This document shows, one piece after another, positions 48,594-58,252 of a stretch of 64,000 nt of DNA (position 1 is its first letter; the number at the start of each line of letters is the position of its first letter). The translations under genes were made by a program, and so were the position numbers. The notes below the pieces were generated by a model, which was not told where the DNA came from, made no database searches, and worked only from the letters and a program-made list of their open reading frames with translations. The DNA lies in the NCBI RefSeq assembly GCF_019397265.1, contig NZ_CP068985.1, positions 8,402,501 to 8,466,500 on the forward strand, read 5' to 3'. Source of the stretch: Nonomuraea coxensis DSM 45129 (GTDB lineage Bacteria > Actinomycetota > Actinomycetes > Streptosporangiales > Streptosporangiaceae).

Positions 48594-50185
48594 TCCCTCG
48601 TCCCGTACTTTCCTCCCACCTGTCCGGTTCGTACGAGCTGACCACCGGCGCGACCGTGTCCGGCGACCTCGTGGACGCCGTCCGTCTCGCCCTGCCCGGC
48701 CTCGACCCGCGCCCCGGGGACACCGGCGAGATCGACGTGCGGCGCGATCCGGCGCTGGGCGCGGAGGCGTACCGGCTGACGGTGGGATCGCGGGGCGTGG
48801 AGATCGTCGCCGGCGGGCGGGCGGGGGCGTTCTACGCGGCGCAGACGCTGCACCAGCTCCTGCCGGCCGCCTCCTACCGGCACACCGGGCGGGCGTCCTG
48901 GCCGGTGCCCGGCGTACGGGTGGAGGACGCTCCCCGCTTCCCGTGGCGCGGCCTGCACCTGGACGTGGCCCGGCACTTCTTCCCCAAGCGCGAGGTGCTG
49001 CGCCTGATCGACCTCATGGCGCTGCACAAGCTCAACCGGCTCCACCTGCACCTGGTGGACGACCAGGGATGGCGGGTGGAGAGCCGGGCGTACCCGCTGC
49101 TGCACGAGGTCTCCTCGCACCGGCCGCGCACCGCCGTCCACCCCCACGGGGAGCCCGCCGCCTACGACGAGGTGCCGCACGGCGGCTACTACACGCTGGA
49201 CGACCTGGCCGAGATCGGGGCGTACGCGCGGGCGCGCTGCGTGACGGTCGTGCCGGAGATCGACGTGCCGGGGCACGCCTCGGCGATCCTGGCCGCCTAT
49301 CCGACGTTCGGGGCGACCGGGGAGCCGTACGAGGTGCTGGACCGGTGGGGCATCTCCCCCGCGATCCTGTCGCCGCTGCCGCCGACCGTGGAGTTCCTGA
49401 CCACGATCTTCGACGAGGTGATCGGCGCGCTCGGCGAGACCCCGTACGTGCACATCGGCGGCGACGAGGTCGTGCTCGACCATTGGGCGGCCTCCCCCGA
49501 GATCACCGCCTACCAGGAGTCGCTGGGGCTCGCCACCGCCAACGAGCTGCAGGCGTGGTTCCTGCGCCGGCTGGCCGACGCGCTGGCCGAGCGGGGGGCG
49601 CGGACCGTGGTGTGGGACGAGGCGTTCGTCAGCGGCGGCCTGCGGCAGGACACGGTGGTCATGCCGTGGCGCGGCATGGGCGTGGGCCGGCGGGCCGCGG
49701 CGGCCGGGCACGACGTGGTGGCGACGCCGGTGTTCCCGCTCTACTTCGACTACGCCGAGACGTCCTCGCCGGACGAGCCGCAGGCGATCGCCGATGCGAT
49801 CACCGTGGCGGACGTGGCCGCGTTCGTGCCCGCCCCCGAGGAATGGACGGACGAGGAGCGCGCCCGCGTGCTGGGCGCGCAGGCGCAGCTCTGGACCGAG
49901 CGCGTCCCCGACGCCCGCACCGCCGACTACAAATTGTGGCCCCGGGCCTGCGCGCTGGCCGAGGTCGCCTGGTCCGGCGCCGCCCAGGACGGCTTCGACG
50001 GGCGGCTGGCCGAGCACCTGGGGCGGCTGGACGCGCTCGGCGTGGAGTACCGGCCGCTCGCCGGGCCGCACCCGTGGCAGCGGCGCCGCCCGCACCGGGC
50101 GAGCCCCGTGCCGGTCACCGAGCTCATGGCCCGCATCGAGGCCATGACCCATGACCCCGAGTCCACCAGGCCGAGCGTGTCGTGA
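48590..50185 (+). CDS. Beta-N-acetylhexosaminidase (GH20)
   Basis: This 531-residue GH20 enzyme has an N-terminal GH20b domain (to about 120) and a catalytic barrel with FPWRGLHLDVARHFF, LHLHLVDDQGWR, VVPEIDVPGHASA and the catalytic pair HIGGDEV (Asp-Glu). It removes terminal GlcNAc or GalNAc, for example from peptidoglycan or chitin fragments. No signal peptide is present, so it is probably cytoplasmic and acts on imported sugars, while its partner amidase is exported. ATG at 48590 overlaps the amidase stop. Confidence 0.93.
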   Translation: MIPRPVLSSHLSGSYELTTGATVSGDLVDAVRLALPGLDPRPGDTGEIDVRRDPALGAEAYRLTVGSRGVEIVAGGRAGAFYAAQTLHQLLPAASYRHTGRASWPVPGVRVEDAPRFPWRGLHLDVARHFFPKREVLRLIDLMALHKLNRLHLHLVDDQGWRVESRAYPLLHEVSSHRPRTAVHPHGEPAAYDEVPHGGYYTLDDLAEIGAYARARCVTVVPEIDVPGHASAILAAYPTFGATGEPYEVLDRWGISPAILSPLPPTVEFLTTIFDEVIGALGETPYVHIGGDEVVLDHWAASPEITAYQESLGLATANELQAWFLRRLADALAERGARTVVWDEAFVSGGLRQDTVVMPWRGMGVGRRAAAAGHDVVATPVFPLYFDYAETSSPDEPQAIADAITVADVAAFVPAPEEWTDEERARVLGAQAQLWTERVPDARTADYKLWPRACALAEVAWSGAAQDGFDGRLAEHLGRLDALGVEYRPLAGPHPWQRRRPHRASPVPVTELMARIEAMTHDPESTRPSVS

Positions 50186-50191
50186 GCCCCC

Positions 50192-50752
50192 TCAGAACGA
50201 GAAGGCGGGGCGGTCGTTGAGTATCCGCTGGAACAGCCGGTGGTCCTGCCAGCGGCCGTCGATCTCCAGATAGCGGGGCGCGGTGCCGACCTGCTCGAAG
50301 CCGGCCTTGCGGAGCACGCTCTGCGAGGCCACGTTGTCGAGCAGGGTCGCCGCGGCGATGCGGTGCAGGCCGAGCACCTGGTCGGCCAGCCGGCACACCT
50401 CCAGCACGGCCCTGGTGGTCAGGCCGCGGCCGGTGTAGCGGGCGTCGGTCCAGTAGCCGAGGTCGGCGTTGAGCCACGGGCCGCGTACGAGGTTGTTGAG
50501 CGTCATGCCGCCCACGATCTCGTCGCCGTCCGCCAGCACCCAGGGCACCGTGCGGCCGTCGGCCGCCTGCCGCAGCAGGTCCTTGAGCCGGTGGGACTGG
50601 CCGGCGAGCGTGTAGAACTCGTCGGGGCGCCGCGGCTCCCAGCGGCGCAGGTGGTCACGGTTGTGGGTGTAGGCCCGGAGCAGGGCCTCGTCGTCCTGCT
50701 CGGTGAGCGGGCGCAGGACGACGCCGTCGGCGATTGCTACCGTCTCGATCAC
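50192..50752 (-). CDS. GNAT acetyltransferase (RimJ/RimL type)
   Basis: The 186-residue protein has VVLRPLTEQDDEALLRAYTHNRDHLRRWEPRRP, DLGYWTDARYTGRGLTTRAVLEVCRLADQVLGLHRIAAATLLDNVASQSVLRKAGFEQVG, the pattern of ribosomal-protein serine acetyltransferase-like GNATs. GTG start, nine bases after pyrD, so it is the third gene of the response regulator-pyrD-GNAT unit. Substrate unknown. Confidence 0.9.
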   Translation of the reverse strand: MIETVAIADGVVLRPLTEQDDEALLRAYTHNRDHLRRWEPRRPDEFYTLAGQSHRLKDLLRQAADGRTVPWVLADGDEIVGGMTLNNLVRGPWLNADLGYWTDARYTGRGLTTRAVLEVCRLADQVLGLHRIAAATLLDNVASQSVLRKAGFEQVGTAPRYLEIDGRWQDHRLFQRILNDRPAFSF

Positions 50753-50761
50753 CTTTCCACC

Positions 50762-51814
<1,053 letters not shown>

Positions 51815-51820
51815 CACGGG

Positions 51821-52471
51821 TCAGGCTACCAACCCGGCCTCGTGGGCGATGATCGCGGCCTGGACGCGGTTGCGCACGTCGAGCCGGGTCAGGATGGCGC
51901 TCACGTACGCCTTCACCGTGCCCTCCACGAGGTGCAGCCGGCCCGCGATCTCCGCGTTGGACAGCCCCGCCCCCACCAGGGCCAGCACCTCCCGCTCCCG
52001 CCCGGTCAGCGCCTCGACGCGGTCGCGCGCCCGCGCGCCCCGGACCATCCGGCCGCCCGACAACTGCGCGATGACCCGCTGCGCGACCCGCGGCGACAGG
52101 TACGCCGCCCCCTCCGCCACGGCGCGGATCCCGGCGATCAGCTCGCGCGGGTCGCCCGACTTCAGCAGGAACCCGGCCGCGCCGACGTCGAGTGCCTTGG
52201 CGATGTAGTCGTCCTCGCCGAATGTGGTCAGCATCACCACCGCGGTGCCCGGCGCGGCCCCGCGGATCTCGGCGGCGGCGGCCAGCCCGTCGAGCCTGGG
52301 CATGCGGATGTCGAGCAGCGCGACGTCCGGGTGGTGGCTGATGGCCAGGTCGACGGCCTGCCGTCCGTCGCCCGCCTCGGCCACCACGTCGAGCTCGGGG
52401 TCGGCGGCGAGGATGGCGCGCACCCCGGCGCGCATCAGGGCCTCGTCGTCGGCGAGGAGGATGCGGATCAC
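51821..52471 (-). CDS. NarL/LuxR-type response regulator
   Basis: The 216-residue regulator has a receiver domain (IRILLADDEALMRAGVRAIL, phospho-Asp in DVALLDIRMPRLDG, Lys in FLLKSGDP) and a LuxR helix-turn-helix (LTGREREVLALVGAGLSNAEIAGRLHLVEGTVKAYVSAILTRLDVRNRVQAAIIAHEAGL). The GTG start has AGGAGGT upstream; the longer in-frame ATG at 52603 is a shadow of the divergent gene. No histidine kinase is adjacent, so it is an orphan, unusually placed as the first gene before pyrD. Confidence 0.9.
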   Translation of the reverse strand: MIRILLADDEALMRAGVRAILAADPELDVVAEAGDGRQAVDLAISHHPDVALLDIRMPRLDGLAAAAEIRGAAPGTAVVMLTTFGEDDYIAKALDVGAAGFLLKSGDPRELIAGIRAVAEGAAYLSPRVAQRVIAQLSGGRMVRGARARDRVEALTGREREVLALVGAGLSNAEIAGRLHLVEGTVKAYVSAILTRLDVRNRVQAAIIAHEAGLVA

Positions 52472-52477
52472 ACCTCC

Positions 52478-52483
52478 TATAGT
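52478..52483 (+). promoter_or_regulatory. -10 box of a leaderless promoter for the tautomerase-fold gene
   Basis: TATAGT is seven bases before the ATG at 52491. On the other strand the same short region carries the ribosome site of the divergent response regulator. Confidence 0.6.
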
Positions 52484-52490
52484 GGCGCGT

Positions 52491-52865
52491 ATGGCGCAGG
52501 TGAAGGTGTACGGACGCAGGGACGTGTGGGCCGGGCGGCAGCGGGAGCTGTCGGACATGCTGCAGGAGTGCCTGGTGAGCGCGTGGGGCGTGCCGGAGGA
52601 CAAGCGGTTCCACCGCTTCCTGCTGCTCGACCCCGACGACTTCGTCTGCCCCCAGCGGGGCGAGCGCTACGTCGTCGTGGAGGTGGTCTGCTTCACCGGC
52701 CGCAGCGACGACGCCAAGCGGGCGCTCATCCGCGAGCTCTACGCCCGCTGGCCGCACGACCCCGAGGACATCGAGATCACGATCATCGAGATGCCGCGGG
52801 TCAACTGGGGCATCCGCGGGGTTCCCGCCGATGAGCTGACCCTTCCGTACAAGGTGGAGGTCTAG
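52491..52865 (+). CDS. Tautomerase-superfamily protein without the catalytic Pro1
   Basis: This 124-residue protein (AQVKVYGRRDVWAGRQRELSDMLQECLVSAWGVPEDKRFHRFLLLDPDDFVCP, VVVEVVCFTGRSDDAKRALIRELYARW, IEITIIEMPRVNWGIRG) reads as the two beta-alpha-beta units of the tautomerase/MIF fold. The family uses the amino-terminal Pro as base, but here residue 2 is Ala, so normal catalysis should be lost or altered. Monocistronic. Role unknown. Confidence 0.78.
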   Translation: MAQVKVYGRRDVWAGRQRELSDMLQECLVSAWGVPEDKRFHRFLLLDPDDFVCPQRGERYVVVEVVCFTGRSDDAKRALIRELYARWPHDPEDIEITIIEMPRVNWGIRGVPADELTLPYKVEV

Positions 52866-52891
52866 CGTCAGGGGTGGTTCCGGGCGAGCGG

Positions 52892-52897
52892 TATGGT
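52892..52897 (+). promoter_or_regulatory. -10 box of a leaderless promoter for lpd
   Basis: TATGGT is seven bases before the ATG at 52905, fixing this start over the in-frame ATG at 52893 that overlaps the box. Confidence 0.65.
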
Positions 52898-52904
52898 CCG
52901 ACTC

Positions 52905-54284
52905 ATGAGCACTCACTATGACGTCGTCGTTCTCGGCGCGGGTCCGGGAGGATACACGGCCGCGGTCCGCGCCGCCCAGCTCGGGCTGCGCACCGCGGTC
53001 GTCGAGGAGAAGTACTGGGGAGGCGTCTGCCTGAACGTCGGCTGCATCCCGTCGAAGGCGCTGCTGCGCAACGCCGAGCTGGCCCACATCTTCCACAACG
53101 AGGCCAAGACCTTCGGCATCAGCGGCGAGGTCACCTTCGACTACGGCGCGGCCTTCCAGCGCAGCCGCAAGGTGGCCGACGGCCGGGTCAAGGGCGTTCA
53201 CTACCTGATGAAGAAGAACGCCATCACCGAGTACGACGGGCGGGGCACGTTCCTCGACGCCAACACCCTCCAGGTGAACGGCGAGACCATCACCTTCTCC
53301 CACTGCATCATCGCGGCCGGGGCCACCACGAGGCTGATCCCCGGCACGCAGTTGTCCGAGCGGGTGGTGACGTACGAGGAGCAGATCCTCAGCGAGGACC
53401 TGCCGCGCAGCATCATCATCGCGGGCGCCGGCGCCATCGGCGTGGAGTTCGCGTACGTGCTGCACAACTACGGCGTCAAGGTGACCATCGTCGAGTTCCT
53501 CGACCGCGTCGTGCCGCTGGAGGACGAGGAGGTCTCCGCCGAGCTGGCCAAGCGTTACAAGCGGCTCGGCATCGAGGTGATGACCTCGACCCGTGTGGAC
53601 GGCATCGAGGACACCGGCTCCTCCGTCAAGGTCACCGTCACCAAGAACGGCCAGCAGCAGGTGCTGGAGGCCGACAAGGTCATGCAGGCGATCGGCTTCC
53701 AGCCGCGCGTGGACGGCTACGGCCTGGAGAAGACCGGCGTGGCGCTGACCGACCGGGGCGCGATCGCCGTGGACGGCCGTTGCCGTACGAACGTGCCGCA
53801 CATCTTCGCCATCGGCGACGTCACGGCCAAGCTGATGCTGGCGCACGCGGCCGAGGCCATGGGCGTCATCGCGGCCGAGACGATCGGCGACGCCGAGACG
53901 ATGGAGCTCGACTACGTCATGATCCCGCGGGCGACCTACTGCCAGCCGCAGGTGGCGAGCTTCGGCTACACCGAGGCGCAGGCCCGTGACCTGGGCTACG
54001 ACGTGAAGGTGGCGAAGTTCCCGTTCACGGCGAACGGCAAGGCGCACGGTCTCGGCGACAGCGCCGGCTTCGTCAAGATCATCAGCGATGACACGCACGG
54101 CGAGCTGCTCGGCGCCCACCTGATCGGCCCCGAGGTCACCGAGCTGCTGCCGGAGCTGACGCTGGCCCAGCAGTGGGACCTCACCGTGCACGAGGTGGCG
54201 CGCAACGTCCACGCCCACCCGACGCTCGGCGAGGCGGTCAAGGAGGCCGTCCACGGGCTCGCGGGGCACATGATCAACATGTGA
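52905..54284 (+). CDS. lpd: Dihydrolipoyl dehydrogenase (E3)
   Basis: This 459-residue flavoprotein disulfide reductase has the FAD motif VVVLGAGPGGYTAA, redox-active Cys42 and Cys47 (GGVCLNVGCIPSK), the NAD motif IIAGAGAIGVEFAYVL, the second FAD motif HIFAIGDVT and the catalytic His/Glu pair near the end (HAHPTLGE). It reoxidises lipoamide of 2-oxoacid dehydrogenase complexes and the glycine cleavage system. It is monocistronic, 33 kb from the E1/E2 operon, and probably serves it and other complexes. Confidence 0.96.
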   Translation: MSTHYDVVVLGAGPGGYTAAVRAAQLGLRTAVVEEKYWGGVCLNVGCIPSKALLRNAELAHIFHNEAKTFGISGEVTFDYGAAFQRSRKVADGRVKGVHYLMKKNAITEYDGRGTFLDANTLQVNGETITFSHCIIAAGATTRLIPGTQLSERVVTYEEQILSEDLPRSIIIAGAGAIGVEFAYVLHNYGVKVTIVEFLDRVVPLEDEEVSAELAKRYKRLGIEVMTSTRVDGIEDTGSSVKVTVTKNGQQQVLEADKVMQAIGFQPRVDGYGLEKTGVALTDRGAIAVDGRCRTNVPHIFAIGDVTAKLMLAHAAEAMGVIAAETIGDAETMELDYVMIPRATYCQPQVASFGYTEAQARDLGYDVKVAKFPFTANGKAHGLGDSAGFVKIISDDTHGELLGAHLIGPEVTELLPELTLAQQWDLTVHEVARNVHAHPTLGEAVKEAVHGLAGHMINM

Positions 54285-54311
54285 TCGCGGCGGCTGGGGC
54301 CGCACGCGCGC

Positions 54312-54349
54312 GCGACGTGAGCCCGATGGCCGTCATCGGGTCACGTCGC
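54312..54349. terminator. Bidirectional terminator between lpd and the sigma factor gene
   Basis: GCGACGTGA-GCCCGATG and CATCGGG-TCACGTCGC form a 16-bp stem with one bulged base and a 5-base loop in the convergent gap. Confidence 0.85.
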
Positions 54350-54360
54350 CCCGGGCCGCG

Positions 54361-55284
54361 TCATCCGGCGTGGCGCATCGCCTCGTGGGCCTCGCGGCTG
54401 ACCTTGTAAGCGTCGCCCACCGGGCCCAGGTGCCGCAGCTTGTCCGGGTTCGCGACCGCCCGGATCGTCGCGATCCTGCCGCCGCGGATGTCCAGCGACA
54501 CCGTGTTGATCACCTTGCCCTCCGCGTCGCGGAAGACGGCCCCCGGCTCGCCGTTCAGCTCGCGCGCCTCGACCGAGCCGCCGATCGCGAGGAGCGCGGG
54601 GACCAGCCGGGCGAACACCCGGGCGACGTTGTCCGCGCCGACGATGGCGCGCGCGAGCACCGGCGCCTTGCCGCCGCCGTCGCCGAACGCCCGCACGTCG
54701 GCGGCGAGCACCTCGCGCAGCGCGCCGACGTCGCCGCCGCGGATCGCGTCGAAGAAGCGCCCGGCGAGCTCCGCGCGTTCCCTCCGGCCGGCCGCGAACC
54801 GGGGACGGCCCTCGTGCATGTGCCGGCGGGCCCGTACGGCGAGCTGCCGGCAGGCCGCCTCCGACCGGCCCACGGCGTCGGCGATCTCGGGGAACTCGAA
54901 GCCGAACACGTCGCGCAGCACGAAGACCGCCCGCTCGGCCGGGCTCAGCCGTTCGAGCATCAGCAGCGCCGTCGTGGAGACCGAGTCGGCCAGCTCCGCC
55001 GAGCGCTCCGGGTCCTGGTAGGGGTCCTCCAGCAGCGGCTCGGGCAGCCACTCCCCGAAGTACGACTCCCGCCGCACCCGCGCCGACCGGAGCTGGTCGA
55101 TCGCCACCCGGGTGACCACGGTCGACAGGTACGCCTTGACCGAGTCGGGCGCGGCGCCGGCGGCCGCGTACCGCAGCCAGGTCTCCTGGACCGCGTCCTC
55201 GGCGTCGTCCACGCTGCCGAGCAGGCGGTAGGCGATCGAGAACAGCAGCGGCCGGAGCTGCTCGAAGCCCTGGGTCCTGGTCAC
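54361..55284 (-). CDS. ECF sigma factor of the SigJ (ECF41-like) type
   Basis: The 307-residue protein has sigma region 2 (FEQLRPLLFSIAYRLLGSVDDAEDAVQETWLRY), region 4 (LERLSPAERAVFVLRDVFGFEFPEIADAVGRSEAACRQLAVRARRHM) and a C-terminal SnoaL-like domain (about residues 180-295: FFDAIRGGDVGALREVLAADVRAFGDGGGKAP). In this group the added domain replaces an anti-sigma factor and modulates activity. GTG start overlaps the stop of the SDR gene (GTGA), and such sigma factors commonly control the adjacent oxidoreductase or carboxymuconolactone gene. Confidence 0.92.
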   Translation of the reverse strand: MTRTQGFEQLRPLLFSIAYRLLGSVDDAEDAVQETWLRYAAAGAAPDSVKAYLSTVVTRVAIDQLRSARVRRESYFGEWLPEPLLEDPYQDPERSAELADSVSTTALLMLERLSPAERAVFVLRDVFGFEFPEIADAVGRSEAACRQLAVRARRHMHEGRPRFAAGRRERAELAGRFFDAIRGGDVGALREVLAADVRAFGDGGGKAPVLARAIVGADNVARVFARLVPALLAIGGSVEARELNGEPGAVFRDAEGKVINTVSLDIRGGRIATIRAVANPDKLRHLGPVGDAYKVSREAHEAMRHAG

Positions 55285-56024
55285 CAGGCGATGGGGCCGA
55301 GGCGGTCGATGAAGATCCCGCTCGGCCCGTCCGCGTCCAGCGTGGCGAGCTCGATGATCGGGTCGCTGCCCTCGGTGACGGTGAGCTGTCCGGTGTGGTG
55401 GTTCATGTCGGTGGCGGTGAACTTGCGGGCCACGACCTCCCCCGGGGTGAGGGCGTTGACCTTGACGTGCGGGAGCGCCTGGGCGTAGCGGACGGTGATC
55501 ATGTTGAGTGCCGCCTTCGACGAGCTGTAGGCGAGCTCGTGCATCTTCGTGACCGGCTGGGTGGGGTCGGCCATGACCGCGAAGGAGCCGCCGGCGCTGG
55601 AGACCATCACCACGCGCGGGTTGTCGGCCGCCTGGAGCAGGGGCAGGAACGCGTTCGTCACCCGGACCGGCCCGTAGACGTTGGTGTCGTAGACGGCGTG
55701 CACCTCCTCGGCGGTCGTCTGCGCGGGCGGGACGACGTTGCCGGGCGCGCCGGCGTTGTTGACCAGCACGTCGAGGCGGTCGGTGTGCTCGCGGACGAGC
55801 CGTACGGCGTCGGCCACCGACCGGTCGGAGGTGACGTCGAGCGGGACCACGACCACGTCGGCGCCGCCCTCGGCGAGCGTGGCCGCCGCCGCCCGGCCGC
55901 GGCCCTCGTCGCGGGAGCCGAGGAACACCTTCCACCCTTCCGCGCCGAGCCGCCGGGCCGTCTCCAGGCCGAGGCCCTTGTTGGCGCCGGTGATGAGCAC
56001 TGTGGTCTGTTCTGCGTTCGTCAT
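55281..56024 (-). CDS. Short-chain dehydrogenase/reductase
   Basis: This 247-residue NADPH-type SDR has TGANKGLG at residues 12-19, NNAG, the catalytic Ser in VSSAGG, and the YSSSK active site. It ends with a Rossmann-fold tail (DGPSGIFIDRLGPIAW). Substrate unknown, but relatives act on carbonyls. The ATG at 56024 begins MTNAEQTTVLITG; the upstream in-frame ATG is unlikely. It is first in a two-gene unit with the sigma factor and a probable target of it. Confidence 0.92.
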   Translation of the reverse strand: MTNAEQTTVLITGANKGLGLETARRLGAEGWKVFLGSRDEGRGRAAAATLAEGGADVVVVPLDVTSDRSVADAVRLVREHTDRLDVLVNNAGAPGNVVPPAQTTAEEVHAVYDTNVYGPVRVTNAFLPLLQAADNPRVVMVSSAGGSFAVMADPTQPVTKMHELAYSSSKAALNMITVRYAQALPHVKVNALTPGEVVARKFTATDMNHHTGQLTVTEGSDPIIELATLDADGPSGIFIDRLGPIAW

Positions 56025-56126
56025 GCCCTCTGAGACGAGATGACCTTTCCGCCGGTGACACGGTGTGAGCGGACTCACAGCCGCCGACCTTGGAGGTGAA
56101 GCGGCGGGAATGTCATCGCCGGTTGC

Positions 56127-56132
56127 TAGCGT
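56127..56132 (+). promoter_or_regulatory. -10 box of a leaderless promoter for the LRR-like gene
   Basis: TAGCGT is seven bases before the ATG at 56140, arguing against the upstream in-frame starts at 56065 and 56110. Confidence 0.55.
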
Positions 56133-56139
56133 GCCGGAC

Positions 56140-57579
56140 ATGCTGGAGATCGGCGATGTCGTGGCCGTCCCGCTGCCGCTGGGCGGCTACGGCGCCTGTC
56201 AGGTGACCGCGACCGGCGAGCACCTGACGGTGTGCGTGCTCGACTGGCGCTCCGACGCGGTGCCCGCGCTCGACGACCTGCGCACGGCCGGGCCGCTCCG
56301 GGTCGACCACCACTCCTGGTCCGGCGATCCCGAGGTGGTCGACGTTCCCGCCGGCGAGCACCTGCCCGCCGGCGCCGTGCTCCTCGGCCGCCTCCCGGTC
56401 CTGCCCGGGCTGCCGGGCGCGTCCGCCGCGTTCGGGTCCTGGCAGGGCATGGGGCTGCAGGTGGTGCTGCAACGGCGCTGGGAGCTGGAGGTGCCCGCCG
56501 CGGTCAGGGAGGCGTACAAACGGGCGGCCCGCGGCAGGGTCCAGGCCGACCTGGGGCACGGGCCGGTGAGCAGGCCGGCCGCCCTGTCCGCGCTCGACCT
56601 GCGCGACCACGCGGGAGACGTCCGGTGGGCGGGGCTCGACGCGCTGCCCCGCCTGACGCAGCTCACCTGGCGGGGCGCCGAGCGCGGCCTCGTGGCGGCG
56701 CTGGAGGCCCGGCCGCTGATCACCGCCCTGCGCTGGGAGGATCCGCCCGAGGCGGTCGACCTGAGCGGGACCGGCCTCCACGGGCTGACCCTCGCCGGCG
56801 CGGGGCCGCGCCGGGTGGCCCTGCCGCCGGGGCTGATGGCGTTGTGGCTGGAGGGCGAGGCTCCGGAGACGGTCGAGGCGGCCGACGGGGGCCGGTGGAT
56901 CAGGCTCACCACGCGGTCGGGGGCGCCGCGCGGGCTGCGCGGGGTTCGTGACCTGGTGGTCGAGGCGTCGGGCGACGTCAGCGGCGCGTGCTTCGGCGGC
57001 TTGGCGGAGCTGGAGCGGTTGTCCGTCCGCTGGGCCCCGCCGCACGGCGGCCTGGCCGGGCTCGACGCCCATCCCCGGCTGCACACGCTGGAGCTGACCG
57101 ACGCGTACGGGGTCGAGGCGTCGATGCTGCCCGTCCCTGGCGGGCCGCTGCGGCTCCTGCGCGTCGACGGGTTCAGGAGCAGCCGGTCCAGGGCCGTCCG
57201 GCAGCGCTACCGGGGCGCCGGGGTGATCGTCGAGATCCGGGGCGCGAAGCCCGACCACTGGCTGGAGGCCAACCTCGACAACCCGCTCCGCGACTGGGTG
57301 GACGACCACAAACGGGCGGGCGAGGCGGCGTGCCGGGCCTACGCGGCGGCGTCCCGCGCGATCGCGGCCCTGGACGTCGACGATCCGGGAGCCGTGGCGG
57401 ACGCGCGCACGATCCTGCGGAGCTTCGTCGAGACGCTCAACGGCGTCGAGGAGCGCTACGAGATCATCGACACCCTCCGGAGGGAGGAGGCGGGCGAGGT
57501 GTTCTCCGCGCTGGCGGAGCGGGCGGGCGTCCCGGCGTCGGAGGCGGAGGCGTGGTTCGGCGACTGGCGCGCGTTCTGA
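56140..57579 (+). CDS. Leucine-rich-repeat-like protein with an Imm26-like head
   Basis: This 479-residue soluble protein opens with MLEIGDVVAVPLPLGGYGACQV, resembling the start of immunity-type (Imm26-like) domains. The middle (about 175-380) has irregular leucine-rich-repeat-like beta segments (LPRLTQLTWRG, LITALRWED, LHGLTLAGAG, LMALWLEG, LERLSVRW, LHTLELTD, LRLLRVDGF). A helical C-terminus (EAACRAYAAASRAIAALDVDDPG) ends with a short acidic domain. No enzymatic motif is seen. It may be a protein-binding or toxin-immunity protein, but this is only a guess. Confidence 0.65.
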   Translation: MLEIGDVVAVPLPLGGYGACQVTATGEHLTVCVLDWRSDAVPALDDLRTAGPLRVDHHSWSGDPEVVDVPAGEHLPAGAVLLGRLPVLPGLPGASAAFGSWQGMGLQVVLQRRWELEVPAAVREAYKRAARGRVQADLGHGPVSRPAALSALDLRDHAGDVRWAGLDALPRLTQLTWRGAERGLVAALEARPLITALRWEDPPEAVDLSGTGLHGLTLAGAGPRRVALPPGLMALWLEGEAPETVEAADGGRWIRLTTRSGAPRGLRGVRDLVVEASGDVSGACFGGLAELERLSVRWAPPHGGLAGLDAHPRLHTLELTDAYGVEASMLPVPGGPLRLLRVDGFRSSRSRAVRQRYRGAGVIVEIRGAKPDHWLEANLDNPLRDWVDDHKRAGEAACRAYAAASRAIAALDVDDPGAVADARTILRSFVETLNGVEERYEIIDTLRREEAGEVFSALAERAGVPASEAEAWFGDWRAF

Positions 57580-57699
57580 CGCCCCCTCGTACGGTCATGG
57601 TTGAACCGACAATTGTTCTCCGTGCTGACAATCACATTTTCACCCAATCTTCAGATTTCCCACACGCTGCTCTGAACCTCCGAGGCCAGGGTCCTGACC

Positions 57700-58200
57700 A
57701 TGACCTCAACCGCGGAGAGGGCGGCGCGCCGCCGCCGGTTCGCTCAAGCAGGCCCGATCTCGCTGCGCCTCGGCCTCCTGGCGCTGGTCGCGATCGGCAT
57801 CGCGGGAGCCGCGTCCGAGCTGGCCTTCGAACGCCACTGGCGCTCCCCCGTCCAGCTCATCCCCTGGGTCGCCCTGGCCCTGCTCGCGGTCGCGCTGGTG
57901 CTGCTCGCCCTGAGCGAGGCCCCGCGGGCGGTCGCCACGGCGCGGGTGCTCGCCGCGGTGGTGCTGCTCGCCTCGGCGTACGGCGTGTTCATGCACGTGT
58001 CGGTCAACCACGGCATGGGCGCGACGGCCACCGGGTGGGACACGCTCTCGCCGCTCTCCCAGTGGTGGTACGCGTTCACCAAGACGGTCGGCACGGCCCC
58101 GCCGCTCGCGCCCGGCATGCTCGCCCAGAGCTCCCTGCTGCTCCTGCTGGCCAGCCTGACCCCGAGGAAGAAGGCCGCGGCGGCCGGACCCGCCGCCTGA
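57700..58200 (+). CDS. Small four-helix membrane protein of unknown function
   Basis: This 166-residue protein has four likely membrane helices at about residues 23-42 (LRLGLLALVAIGIAGAASEL), 53-71 (LIPWVALALLAVALVLLAL), 80-99 (TARVLAAVVLLASAYGVFMH) and 137-154 (LAPGMLAQSSLLLLLASL). Basic residues at both ends put the termini in the cytoplasm. A His-rich loop (HVSVNHGMG) follows helix three. No family is recognised. It is preceded by an unusually AT-rich 120-bp region and followed 52 bases later by the TM-macro gene. Confidence 0.7.
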   Translation: MTSTAERAARRRRFAQAGPISLRLGLLALVAIGIAGAASELAFERHWRSPVQLIPWVALALLAVALVLLALSEAPRAVATARVLAAVVLLASAYGVFMHVSVNHGMGATATGWDTLSPLSQWWYAFTKTVGTAPPLAPGMLAQSSLLLLLASLTPRKKAAAAGPAA

Positions 58201-58240
58201 CCGGGAGCCGGGACTCTGGTCAAGGGCACGACGGCGGCGA

Positions 58241-58246
58241 TATGTT
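58241..58246 (+). promoter_or_regulatory. -10 box of a leaderless promoter for the TM-macro gene
   Basis: TATGTT is six bases before the GTG at 58253, so this gene has its own promoter even though it lies close behind the membrane protein gene. Confidence 0.55.
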
Positions 58247-58252
58247 CGATCT

